NCBI GenBank assembly: GCA_027620105.1
Contig: JAQCIA010000170.1
Span: 1-5,441 of the forward strand
Origin: Verrucomicrobiota bacterium
GTDB taxonomy: Bacteria; Verrucomicrobiota; Kiritimatiellia; UBA8416; JAIOPI01
Reading direction: 5' to 3'
Length of the DNA stretch: 5,441 nt
Shown: positions 1 through 5,441 of the stretch, piece after piece
Layout: each line of letters starts with the position of its first letter
Numbering within the stretch: the stretch's first letter is position 1
The notes under the pieces: generated by a model
The model's input: the letters and a program-made list of their open reading frames with translations, nothing else
Database searches by the model: none
What the model was told of the DNA's origin: nothing
Translations under genes and position numbers: made by a program

Positions 1-632
1 CATCCTCCTTGAGCGAAGCGCGACCTGCACGCGTGGCCGAGATTCGCGCAGAACAGGTGCGCGAGCGTGGCGACGTGCTCGTGGCCTATGTGGGATCCTT
101 CGCCACTTACCAGGGGATTGATCTGCTTTTTCAGAGCATTCCCGTGGTCATCCAGCTGCACGCGCAGGCACGCTTCGTGATCGTGGGAGGTTCGGCGGAG
201 GCGGTGGCGATCCGGCGCCAGGCACTGGCGGCCGCGGGCGTTGCCGACAGGGTGACGTTCGTGCCGCAGATTCCGCCGGATGATTTGCCGAATTTCCTGG
301 CGGCGATGGACGTGCTGCTATCTCCGCGCCTGAGTGGCATCAACACGCCGCTCAAGCTGCTTGACTACCTGAAGGCGGGACGTGCCGTGGTGGCCACGGA
401 TACGGCCGCCAATCGATTCATTCTCGATGCCGATTGCGCGGTCATCGCACCGGCGACGGTGGAAGGGTTTGCGGCCGGGATCGGGCGGGCGGTGGGGGAT
501 GCGGCGTTGCGTGAGCGACTGGGACGAGAGGGCAAGACGCGCATCCAAAACGCGTACAACTATCGCTTGTTCAAAGCGGGCCTGGAGGCGTGCTACGCAG
601 CCATGGTGCCGGATGGGACCAGGGCGCGTTGA
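1..632 (+). CDS. Glycosyltransferase family 4 (GT-B fold), C-terminal part, cut by left edge
   Basis: The reading frame is open at the left edge (first full codon at base 3) and stops with TGA at 630-632, so only about 209 C-terminal residues are visible. A TTG at 9 is in frame but is probably internal, because the fold needs an N-terminal half. Counting from that TTG, VAYVGSFATYQGIDLL (25-40) is the typical opening of a Glycos_transf_1 domain. It is followed by FVIVGGS (56-62), RVTFVPQIPPDDLPNFLAAMD (81-101) and TPLKLLDYLKAGRAVVATD (113-131), which form the nucleotide-sugar-binding half of GT4 enzymes. The usual E-x7-E motif is altered: the second acidic residue is Asp119, and no Glu lies at the first position, where the sequence reads SGINTP. 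By family, the enzyme would move a sugar from a nucleotide donor to a glycan or lipid acceptor at the cytoplasmic face. Donor and acceptor cannot be read from the sequence. The next gene converges on it. Confidence 0.88.
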   Translation, partial: SSLSEARPARVAEIRAEQVRERGDVLVAYVGSFATYQGIDLLFQSIPVVIQLHAQARFVIVGGSAEAVAIRRQALAAAGVADRVTFVPQIPPDDLPNFLAAMDVLLSPRLSGINTPLKLLDYLKAGRAVVATDTAANRFILDADCAVIAPATVEGFAAGIGRAVGDAALRERLGREGKTRIQNAYNYRLFKAGLEACYAAMVPDGTRAR

Positions 633-668
633 CGGATCGCGGGTGCGGAGGCACACGCCCCCTCCAAT

Positions 669-1481
669 TTACGCGAGCGGCACCATGCTCCGCTGGCGTC
701 CGGCGAAACGCGCCAGCGCGCGGCAACCCATTCCATGTAGCAGCGTCTCCATGGCGTCGAAGGCGGTGCCCACATCGTTCGGGGAGTGGGAGTCGGAGTT
801 CACGCAGAGCGGAATGCCGAGACGCAGTGCTTCGGCGCAGAGCGCGGGCGTCGGGTAGGCTTCCGGAACGACGATCTCCGGATGGCGAAATCCGGATGTG
901 TTGATTTCCATGCACATGTCCGCACGGGCAATGGCCTGCAGGGCGCCGGTGGCGGCTGCCGCGTCTGCTTCCGTGGCGACAAACCCGGTGCGCTTGGGCA
1001 GGTCAAAATGCGCGGCGATGTCATACGTCCCCGTCTGTGCCAGCTGGCCCATGAGGGTGTAGTAGCGGGTGTAGATGGCGTGAACCGAGTCGGCGGTTTG
1101 GTTGCGCGGCCAGGCAATCGCTTTGCAGACGGGGTCGAGATAGTGCACGGAGCCGATGATGTAGTCCCACGGATGCCGGCGGGCCTGGGCGTCGTGGTAG
1201 GCTTCCAGGCCTTCGACGTAATCCATTTCGATCCCGAGCCGCACCTCGATTGCGCCGCGGTAGTGTTCACGCAGGCGCAGGACATCGGCGACGTAGTCAT
1301 CCAGTTCGCTCTCCGCCATGCGCACATTCGCGCCATAGCCGTGGGGCATGGGGTTGTGATCGGAAAAACCAATCTCGCGCAGCCCCAGGGCAATTCCGCG
1401 CTCGATGTAGCCTTCCATCGGTCCGGTCGCATGCTTACAGCGCGGCGTGTGCATGTGATAATCGCTGGTGATGCCTGACAT
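669..1481 (-). CDS. PHP-domain phosphatase, HisJ/histidinol-phosphatase family
   Basis: This is a complete 270-residue protein, the usual size for HisJ-type PHP phosphatases, which hydrolyse histidinol phosphate to histidinol in histidine synthesis. The metal-site motifs appear in order: DYHMH (7-11, the HxH), His17, SDHNP (40-44), GIEMDY (83-88, Glu85), IGSVHYL (109-115, His113), AAHFD (156-160, His158), EINTSGFRH (192-200) and NSDSH (228-232). This full set argues for an active trinuclear-metal hydrolase. The start at 1481 places DYHMH at residue 7, as in relatives. An in-frame ATG at 1490 would add three residues, and neither has a clear Shine-Dalgarno. The gene converges with the GT4 gene (36-base gap) and diverges from the GT2 gene. 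No other his gene is in view, and many proteobacteria use HisB for this step. The substrate could therefore be histidinol phosphate or another small phosphomonoester. The family call is firm and the substrate is not. Confidence 0.9.
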   Translation of the reverse strand: MSGITSDYHMHTPRCKHATGPMEGYIERGIALGLREIGFSDHNPMPHGYGANVRMAESELDDYVADVLRLREHYRGAIEVRLGIEMDYVEGLEAYHDAQARRHPWDYIIGSVHYLDPVCKAIAWPRNQTADSVHAIYTRYYTLMGQLAQTGTYDIAAHFDLPKRTGFVATEADAAAATGALQAIARADMCMEINTSGFRHPEIVVPEAYPTPALCAEALRLGIPLCVNSDSHSPNDVGTAFDAMETLLHGMGCRALARFAGRQRSMVPLA

Positions 1482-1565
1482 AGCCAACATGAGACCACGG
1501 AAACGCGCAACGTCCAAGTGGTTTCCTCGTCCTCGCTTCCGCTCGTGATGGTGCCGCAATCCGCA

Positions 1566-1593
1566 TGGACAGTCCGGCGCGGTGTGGTATAAC
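1566..1593 (+). promoter_or_regulatory. Predicted sigma70-type promoter for the GT2 gene
   Basis: A -35-like TGGACA at 1566-1571 matches TTGACA at five of six bases. A -10-like TATAAC at 1588-1593 matches TATAAT at five of six. They are separated by 16 bases. Transcription would begin near 1600, leaving a leader of only about 20 bases before the ATG at 1619. The position, in the divergent gap and upstream of three codirectional genes, fits an operon promoter. This is a prediction from motif matching only. Confidence 0.5.
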
Positions 1594-1594
1594 C

Positions 1595-1613
1595 GTCGCC
1601 GATCAGCGGCGAC
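1595..1613. repeat. Perfect 7-bp inverted repeat between -10 box and GT2 start codon
   Basis: GTCGCCG (1595-1601) and CGGCGAC (1607-1613) are exact reverse complements around a five-base spacer, ATCAG. The repeat begins just after the predicted -10 box and ends five bases before the ATG at 1619, where a Shine-Dalgarno would normally lie. It could be a protein-binding operator over the transcription start. If transcription starts further upstream, it could instead form an RNA hairpin hiding the ribosome-binding region. The inverted repeat is directly visible, and its function is inference. Confidence 0.5.
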
Positions 1614-1618
1614 CCAAC

Positions 1619-2584
1619 ATGAAGCCAGAATTGTCCATAGTTGTCCCGGTTTACAACGAAGTCGAAAGCGTCGACGCGCTGTGCGCGCAGATTGATGCGG
1701 CATTGAGCAAGGTCGGTCGCACGCATGAGTTGATCCTGGTGGATGACGGTAGCACCGACGGGACCTGGGAAAAATTCGGCGCGCTGGTCAAAAAATATCC
1801 CTACCTGCGCGTGCTGCGGTTCCGTGGCAACTTTGGTCAGACGGCGGCCATGAGTGCCGGCTTTCACGCCGCGCAGGGTGATGTGGTGATCACGCTCGAC
1901 GCCGATCTGCAGAACGACCCGGCGGACATACCGCTGCTGCTGGCCAAGATGGCCGAGGGCTACGATGTGGTCAGCGGCTGGCGCAAGGATCGCCAGGATC
2001 CCTTCATCAACCGGCGCCTCCCCTCGATGCTCGCCAATGGCATGATCAGCCGCAGCACGGGCGTGCCGCTGCACGATTATGGCTGCACCTTGAAGGCCTA
2101 TAAGCGCGACGTGATCCAGGACGTGCATCTCTATGGAGAGATGCATCGCTTCATTCCGGCCTTGTGCAGTTGGGTTGGGGCGCGCGTCGGCGAAGTGCCG
2201 GTGAATCACCGCGCGCGCCAGTTCGGCACGTCGAAGTATGGCATTTCGCGCACCTTCCGCGTGGTGCTCGACCTGATGACGGTCAAATTCCTGCTGCGCT
2301 ACAGCACGCGTCCGATTCAGATTTTCGGGCGCATCGGGTTTGGATTCGGCGGCCTGGCGCTGCTGATGCTCTCGGCCATCGTTGTGGATCGCATTTTCGG
2401 GATTGCTGATCCGTTCCTGTTGAAGCGGCCTTTCTGGGTGATCACGCCGCTGATGCTGCTCGGCTTCGCGCTGCAGATTGTCAGCGTCGGATTGCTGGCA
2501 GAGATTCAGATCCGCACCTGGCACGAATCGCAGAAGAAGTCGATTTACGTGATCAAGGAAACCTTGCCGCCCAGCGACGTCTGA
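1619..2584 (+). CDS. GT2 membrane glycosyltransferase, polyprenyl-phosphate sugar transferase type (ArnC/GtrB/DPM1-like)
   Basis: This is a complete 321-residue protein, typical of the family that loads a sugar from a nucleotide donor onto undecaprenyl phosphate at the inner face of the inner membrane. The GT-A domain shows SIVVPVYNE (6-14), LVDDGSTDGTW (40-50) and TLDADLQNDP (92-101, the metal-binding DxD). It also has SGWRKDRQDPF (119-129), DYGCTLKAYKRD (153-164), MHRFIPAL (175-182) and GTSKYGISR (203-211). Two hydrophobic helices follow at about 235-258 and 272-296, with a short charged tail, as in ArnC and GtrB relatives. The start at 1619 puts the first strand right at the N terminus. 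An earlier in-frame ATG at 1565 would add 18 unlikely residues and overlap the promoter. There is no clear Shine-Dalgarno. Downstream genes follow on the same strand. The sugar (glucose, mannose, aminoarabinose or other) cannot be told from sequence. Confidence 0.93.
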   Translation: MKPELSIVVPVYNEVESVDALCAQIDAALSKVGRTHELILVDDGSTDGTWEKFGALVKKYPYLRVLRFRGNFGQTAAMSAGFHAAQGDVVITLDADLQNDPADIPLLLAKMAEGYDVVSGWRKDRQDPFINRRLPSMLANGMISRSTGVPLHDYGCTLKAYKRDVIQDVHLYGEMHRFIPALCSWVGARVGEVPVNHRARQFGTSKYGISRTFRVVLDLMTVKFLLRYSTRPIQIFGRIGFGFGGLALLMLSAIVVDRIFGIADPFLLKRPFWVITPLMLLGFALQIVSVGLLAEIQIRTWHESQKKSIYVIKETLPPSDV

Positions 2585-2645
2585 TGTCTGGCGGGTTCGG
2601 TGGCCGTTGATGGGTCACCGTGGCGGGGTAGGCGAACGGAATTGC

Positions 2646-3431
2646 ATGTTCATCATCGCCGATACACATGTGCATCTCTATCCCCGCCTGCACGCGGGGA
2701 ACGTGCTCGTCCATCTGGCAAAGAATCTGGGAAGGCTTGCTGCGGCGGCGGGTCAGCCGGAAGCCAGCCGTGTGGCCTGTTTGACCGAACGCCAGGGACA
2801 GCATGTGTTGCGCGAGCTCACCGAAGGGACGTTCACATTTTCGTCAAACGCCATCACCCTGCGCCCGGGGGCAGGGCCCGGCGCGCTGACGGTTGAAACT
2901 GGCGATGGCACTGTGCACCTCATCGGCGGCAGGCAGTTCGTGGGCGCGGAGCGCGTCGAAATTCTGGGGCTGGCCGTGGAACTGGATCTGGCGGACGGTG
3001 CGCCGGCGGCGACGTATATTGATCGCATCCTTGCGGCGGGCGGGGTGCCCGTCTTGAGCTGGGCGCCGGGCAAGTGGCTGTTCAAACGCGAGGGCGTGAT
3101 CCGTGATCTGATCGCGCGTTATGGCATGCGTGTGTTGCTCGGCGACACCACGCTTCGTCCGCTGGGGTGGGGGGAGCCACTGTTGATGCGCGCGGCACGC
3201 CGTCAGGGAACGAACGTGATTGCCGGTTCCGATCCACTGCCGATTGCCAATGATGACCGCCTCGCGGGCACTTATGCCTCGCTGCTCGCGGCAGATTTTG
3301 ACCCTGCCGCGTCTGTGGGCTCCGTGCGCGCCGCCCTGCGGGCCCCCGCGCCGAGGCACGTGGGATGCCGTGGCAATTTGATCACGGTAGCCCGTCGTAT
3401 TCGCGCCAATGCCGAGGCGAAAACATGGTAG
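2646..3431 (+). CDS. Uncharacterised PHP/amidohydrolase-like protein
   Basis: The product is 261 residues from the ATG at 2646. That start places IADTHVHLYP (4-13) at the N terminus, where metal-dependent PHP and amidohydrolase folds carry their HxH pair (His8, His10). Earlier in-frame starts at 2607 (TTG) and 2610 (ATG) add residues that look non-coding. GGA at 2638-2640 gives a weak Shine-Dalgarno. Further landmarks are CLTERQGQHVLREL (45-58), VEILGLAVELDL (104-115), GVPVLSWAPGKWLF (133-146), LLGDTTLRPLGWG (164-176) and VIAGSDPLPI (191-200). The strand-ending positions of GVPVLSW and AGSDP recall PHP-type barrels, with Asp196 a possible metal ligand. The internal histidines of classical PHP phosphatases are not evident. 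There is no signal peptide or membrane helix, so it is probably cytosolic. It lies 61 bases after the GT2 stop, so cotranscription is likely. A hydrolase role is a guess, and no substrate can be named. Confidence 0.75.
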   Translation: MFIIADTHVHLYPRLHAGNVLVHLAKNLGRLAAAAGQPEASRVACLTERQGQHVLRELTEGTFTFSSNAITLRPGAGPGALTVETGDGTVHLIGGRQFVGAERVEILGLAVELDLADGAPAATYIDRILAAGGVPVLSWAPGKWLFKREGVIRDLIARYGMRVLLGDTTLRPLGWGEPLLMRAARRQGTNVIAGSDPLPIANDDRLAGTYASLLAADFDPAASVGSVRAALRAPAPRHVGCRGNLITVARRIRANAEAKTW

Positions 3432-3490
3432 ATACGCGCTCCAGTTATACACTCAGGCCACCGAATTGCGATGCGGGAAACGGTCGAGAG

Positions 3491-3496
3491 AAGGAA
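3491..3496 (+). promoter_or_regulatory. Strong ribosome-binding site that sets the start of the exported protein
   Basis: AAGGAA lies five bases before the ATG at 3502. It decides the start. The frame is open from 3409, but an ATG there would overlap the previous gene and place a charged 31-residue extension before the signal peptide. Confidence 0.75.
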
Positions 3497-3501
3497 GACT
3501 A

Positions 3502-4683
3502 ATGATAAAGATATTCATGGTTGGTCTGTCGGCGGTGATTGCGCTTGCGTTGACTGCGATCGCGCGGGCCGACGACCCGGGGTATTTCCTTTCCTGGCAG
3601 CAAAAGCAGGATCTCCTGTGGCAGGGGCGGATGCAGGATGCAGCGGGCACCTGGTATGACGTCTGGCTTTGTCCCGGCTACGTTCCACCCGCGCGCTATG
3701 CCCGCGAGCATCTGGTGGAAGCGGGGGGGAGCTTCCACGAATACATTGAAGCGGACAAGTATCGGTCGTTGAAGAACGGCAGTCAGGCGTGTTTTGAGTG
3801 GGCACTGGAAGACTGCGGCCTGGACTTTACGGTGCAGGGGATTCCGCGCGCGTGGGGGCGTCATTTTTCTGTGGCCAGCGAACGGACGGAACGCCGGATT
3901 TTTGGTTGGTGGATGGCCTATCCGTGGGCTTTCCTGGAGTCAACGGTTGAGACCGCCTTCCGCGCTGTGGTGGGCACGGTCGGCACAGCCGGCGGGTTGG
4001 CCAGCGGTGCCGTTGTGGTCCCGGCCTATCATGCGCTCGACTCGGCTGTTGTCGGGGTGTGGAATCTGGGCGTCAATACGGTCGTCATACCGGCGGTGGG
4101 GGTGGGGTGGAACACGATTATCGGACCACCCTTGGCGCTGGCCGGCCAGAAACCATCCGCGGATCGTGTGGATGGCTTCTGGGTCACGATCGTTGATCCC
4201 GAGCGGGCGCCTGCCCGCCGAGTGCTATCCCGGGAGGAGGTTCAGCAGCTTGCGGAGTGGGGAATTCTGTTGCGTGATGCGACCGAGCCGCTGGCCCAGA
4301 AGCGCGATGCGATCAATCGAAACGCCGATGCGCGCATTGCGCAGTTGAGCGGCGAAATCCAGGCGACGCGCGTCGAAGCGAAGCAACAGCGCAACGAACT
4401 GGCGCAGGCGGAGCGGGCGGCAATTCAGCAGTCGGCGGCGCCGCAGGGCGCTTCAACCGACGCGCTGCAGCAACTAGCCAGGCAGTCGTCTAACCGCGAC
4501 AACGTCGCGGAGATCCGCCGCTATCTGAAAGGGCGCAACGTTTCCGACGAAGACACGCAAAGAATTCTGGAACTGCTCTGGACGTCTCAGGCCGTATCGC
4601 CGGCTGTGCCAGCACAGGTTCGGCCGAAAACCGATCCGCTGCAGCGCAGCCTGGAGGTTATGGGGGAGGCGGTGGAGGAGTAG
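3502..4683 (+). CDS. Exported protein of unknown family with uncharged Gly/Val-rich core and C-terminal coiled coil
   Basis: I do not recognise this 393-residue protein. Residues 1-23 form a Sec-type signal peptide: a Lys near the start, a hydrophobic stretch FMVGLSAVIALALTAIA, and likely cleavage after ARA before DDPG. The mature N-terminal part (24-135) is aromatic-rich, with WYDVWLCPGY at 51-60 and three cysteines (57, 97, 105), so a periplasmic disulfide is possible. A hydrophobic patch (FGWWMAYPWAFL, 134-145) leads into residues 155-216, where Asp180 is the only acidic or basic residue. This part is rich in Gly, Val and Ala, with repeated V-x-x-V and WN spacing. Residues 262-312 look like a charged coiled coil, followed by another helical region (about 333-362). 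It lies 70 bases after the PHP-like gene and has its own strong ribosome-binding site. A lipoprotein is unlikely because no lipobox cysteine follows the signal. A periplasmic or membrane-associated envelope role is inferred. Confidence 0.8.
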   Translation: MIKIFMVGLSAVIALALTAIARADDPGYFLSWQQKQDLLWQGRMQDAAGTWYDVWLCPGYVPPARYAREHLVEAGGSFHEYIEADKYRSLKNGSQACFEWALEDCGLDFTVQGIPRAWGRHFSVASERTERRIFGWWMAYPWAFLESTVETAFRAVVGTVGTAGGLASGAVVVPAYHALDSAVVGVWNLGVNTVVIPAVGVGWNTIIGPPLALAGQKPSADRVDGFWVTIVDPERAPARRVLSREEVQQLAEWGILLRDATEPLAQKRDAINRNADARIAQLSGEIQATRVEAKQQRNELAQAERAAIQQSAAPQGASTDALQQLARQSSNRDNVAEIRRYLKGRNVSDEDTQRILELLWTSQAVSPAVPAQVRPKTDPLQRSLEVMGEAVEE

Positions 4684-4690
4684 GGGCAAT

Positions 4691-4713
4691 GGCCGGCATG
4701 AAGCCGGCCCTAC
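4691..4713 (-). repeat. Single REP-like palindrome with GTAG head
   Basis: Read on the minus strand, the element is GTAG followed by GGCCGGC, a five-base loop TTCAT, and GCCGGCC. That is a perfect 7-bp stem preceded directly by the GTAG tetranucleotide typical of REP elements mobilised by RAYT (TnpA-REP) transposases. It begins eight bases after the stop of the exported-protein gene, a typical extragenic site. Neither side has a T-tract, so it is not a standard intrinsic terminator, though it may stabilise the 3' end of the upstream mRNA. No second copy or RAYT gene is in the window. Confidence 0.6.
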
Positions 4714-4777
4714 GTTAGAACAGGGCGAACGCATCGGACGGAGTTGATTTATCGAAGCGCTGGCATTTACGGCAGAC

Positions 4778-5441
4778 ATGCTGCGGCGCCCGACGCCGTC
4801 CGGGATTGATGCCATCACAACGCTGCGGCACTTTGCCATCGTGACTTACGCGGTACCGCCAGGGCGGCTGCGAGCGCTGGTGGACCCACGCTTTGACCTG
4901 GATTGCGTGGTGCTGGACGGTTCCCCGATGGCGTTGCTGTCCGTGGTGTGTTTTGAGGATCAGGATTTTCGGGCCGCGGTTTTGCCGACTCCGCACTGGC
5001 GATTTGGGCAGACCAACTACCGTGCCTACATACGGGATCGGGTCACGGGCCAGCGGGCGGCCTGGTTCTTTGGGACGACGCTGGGATCCTGGACCGTCGC
5101 CCTGCCACGCTGGGTGTGGCGCTTGCCGTGGTATTATGGGCGATTTTCGATGGATTGTCCGCAGGATGCTTCGGGGCGCTACAGGGCGTTTCGTATCTCC
5201 ACGCAAAGCCAATGGGCGCCAGCGCTGCTGGAACTCGATCATACCCCGGAGGCGCCGCTGGCGTTTCCGGGGTTTCCGGACAGAGACACCGGACTCGTGG
5301 TCCTCACGCATCCGCTGATTGCATACTACGCGCGGCGCGATGGTCGGCTCGGGACCTATGCCGTGTGGCATGCACCGCTGGCCCCCAGTTCCGCGCGGGT
5401 GCGAATTGCGCAATTCGGCTTGCTGGATCGTCTCGGCCTGG
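4778..5441 (+). CDS. DUF2071 (YqjF-like) family protein, cut by right edge
   Basis: An open frame runs from the ATG at 4778 to the window end without a stop, giving 221 residues. An in-frame stop at 4745-4747 limits the start, and 4778 is the first ATG after it, though no good Shine-Dalgarno precedes it. The sequence shows the DUF2071 pattern: LRHFAIVTYAVPPGRLRAL (16-34), LDGSPMALLSVVCFEDQDF (46-64), FGQTNYRAYI (76-85), AAWFFGTTL (94-102) and LPWYYGRF (116-123), with HPLIAYYAR near 178-186. The biochemical role of this family is not known, and there is no signal peptide or membrane helix. Only a C-terminal segment should be missing. The REP-like element and a 94-base gap separate it from the exported-protein gene, so it may be a separate unit. 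The family call rests on remembered motif patterns, not on a search. Confidence 0.8.
   Translation, partial: MLRRPTPSGIDAITTLRHFAIVTYAVPPGRLRALVDPRFDLDCVVLDGSPMALLSVVCFEDQDFRAAVLPTPHWRFGQTNYRAYIRDRVTGQRAAWFFGTTLGSWTVALPRWVWRLPWYYGRFSMDCPQDASGRYRAFRISTQSQWAPALLELDHTPEAPLAFPGFPDRDTGLVVLTHPLIAYYARRDGRLGTYAVWHAPLAPSSARVRIAQFGLLDRLGL

Noticed and set aside
633..668. Possible terminator in the convergent gap between the GT4 and HisJ-type genes
   Set aside because: Only short imperfect G/C pairings around GGTG and CAC are present, with no T-tract in either direction. This is too weak to call.
786..1478. A 230-codon open frame on the plus strand opposite the HisJ-type gene
   Set aside because: The minus-strand frame carries every PHP metal motif. 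The plus-strand product is low-complexity Gly/Val/Arg with no family resemblance.
1482..1560. Possible promoter for the minus-strand HisJ-type gene
   Set aside because: The best pair on the minus strand (TTGGAC, 17 bases, TCTCAT) matches poorly and would place the transcript start at the start codon. Another TATACC box lacks a fitting -35.
1484..1622. Nine-base direct repeat CCAACATGA at 1484-1492 and 1614-1622
   Set aside because: It is short, the flanks differ, and it has no symmetry. It probably reflects chance.
800..2524. A 574-codon open frame on the minus strand running through the GT2 gene and the PHP phosphatase gene
   Set aside because: It lies antisense to the well-supported GT2 gene and in another frame of the HisJ-type gene. 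Its product is rich in Arg, His and Gln without any recognisable domain. It is a shadow of high-GC coding sequence.
2594..2625. CGGTG/CACCG inverted repeat in the GT2 to PHP-like gap
   Set aside because: A five-base stem with a long loop and no T-tract is expected by chance at this base composition.
3432..3501. TATACA-like -10 box near 3446 before the exported-protein gene
   Set aside because: No acceptable -35 lies at 16-18 bases upstream, so a separate promoter is not supported.
4744..4771. TTGATT/TTTACG as a promoter for the DUF2071 gene
   Set aside because: The -10 match is only about three of six, and the transcript would begin at the start codon.

Overview
The window is a GC-rich stretch of bacterial chromosome. 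It most likely comes from a proteobacterium, gamma or beta. The evidence is the gene families present, a REP-like GTAG palindrome of the kind common in gammaproteobacteria, and dense coding with short gaps. The sequence does not fix the species. There is no RNA gene, insertion sequence, phage gene or CRISPR array, and no gene-free stretch exceeds 300 bases.

Layout: (1) Bases 1-632 hold the C-terminal part of a GT4-type glycosyltransferase, cut by the left edge. (2) It converges, over a 36-base gap, on a minus-strand PHP-family phosphatase of the HisJ type (669-1481), with all recognisable metal-binding motifs intact. (3) A 137-base divergent intergenic region carries a good sigma70-like promoter and a perfect 7-bp inverted repeat just before the next start codon. 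(4) A complete membrane-anchored GT2 glycosyltransferase of the polyprenyl-phosphate sugar transferase type (1619-2584) follows. (5) Next comes a 261-residue protein with a PHP/amidohydrolase-like HxH start but an otherwise unusual motif set (2646-3431). (6) Then comes an exported 393-residue protein of unknown family, with a long, almost uncharged glycine/valine-rich centre and a coiled-coil tail (3502-4683). (7) A single REP-like palindrome lies just after its stop (4691-4713). (8) The right edge cuts a DUF2071 (YqjF-like) protein (4778 to the end).

The two glycosyltransferases suggest the edge of a surface-polysaccharide or glycolipid locus. The GT2 gene, the PHP-like gene and the exported-protein gene share a strand with gaps of 61 and 70 bases, so they could be cotranscribed from the promoter before the GT2 gene. 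A shared job in building or modifying an envelope glycan is inference only. The PHP-like protein and the exported protein are the least explained parts of the window. No complete new system can be demonstrated from this sequence alone.
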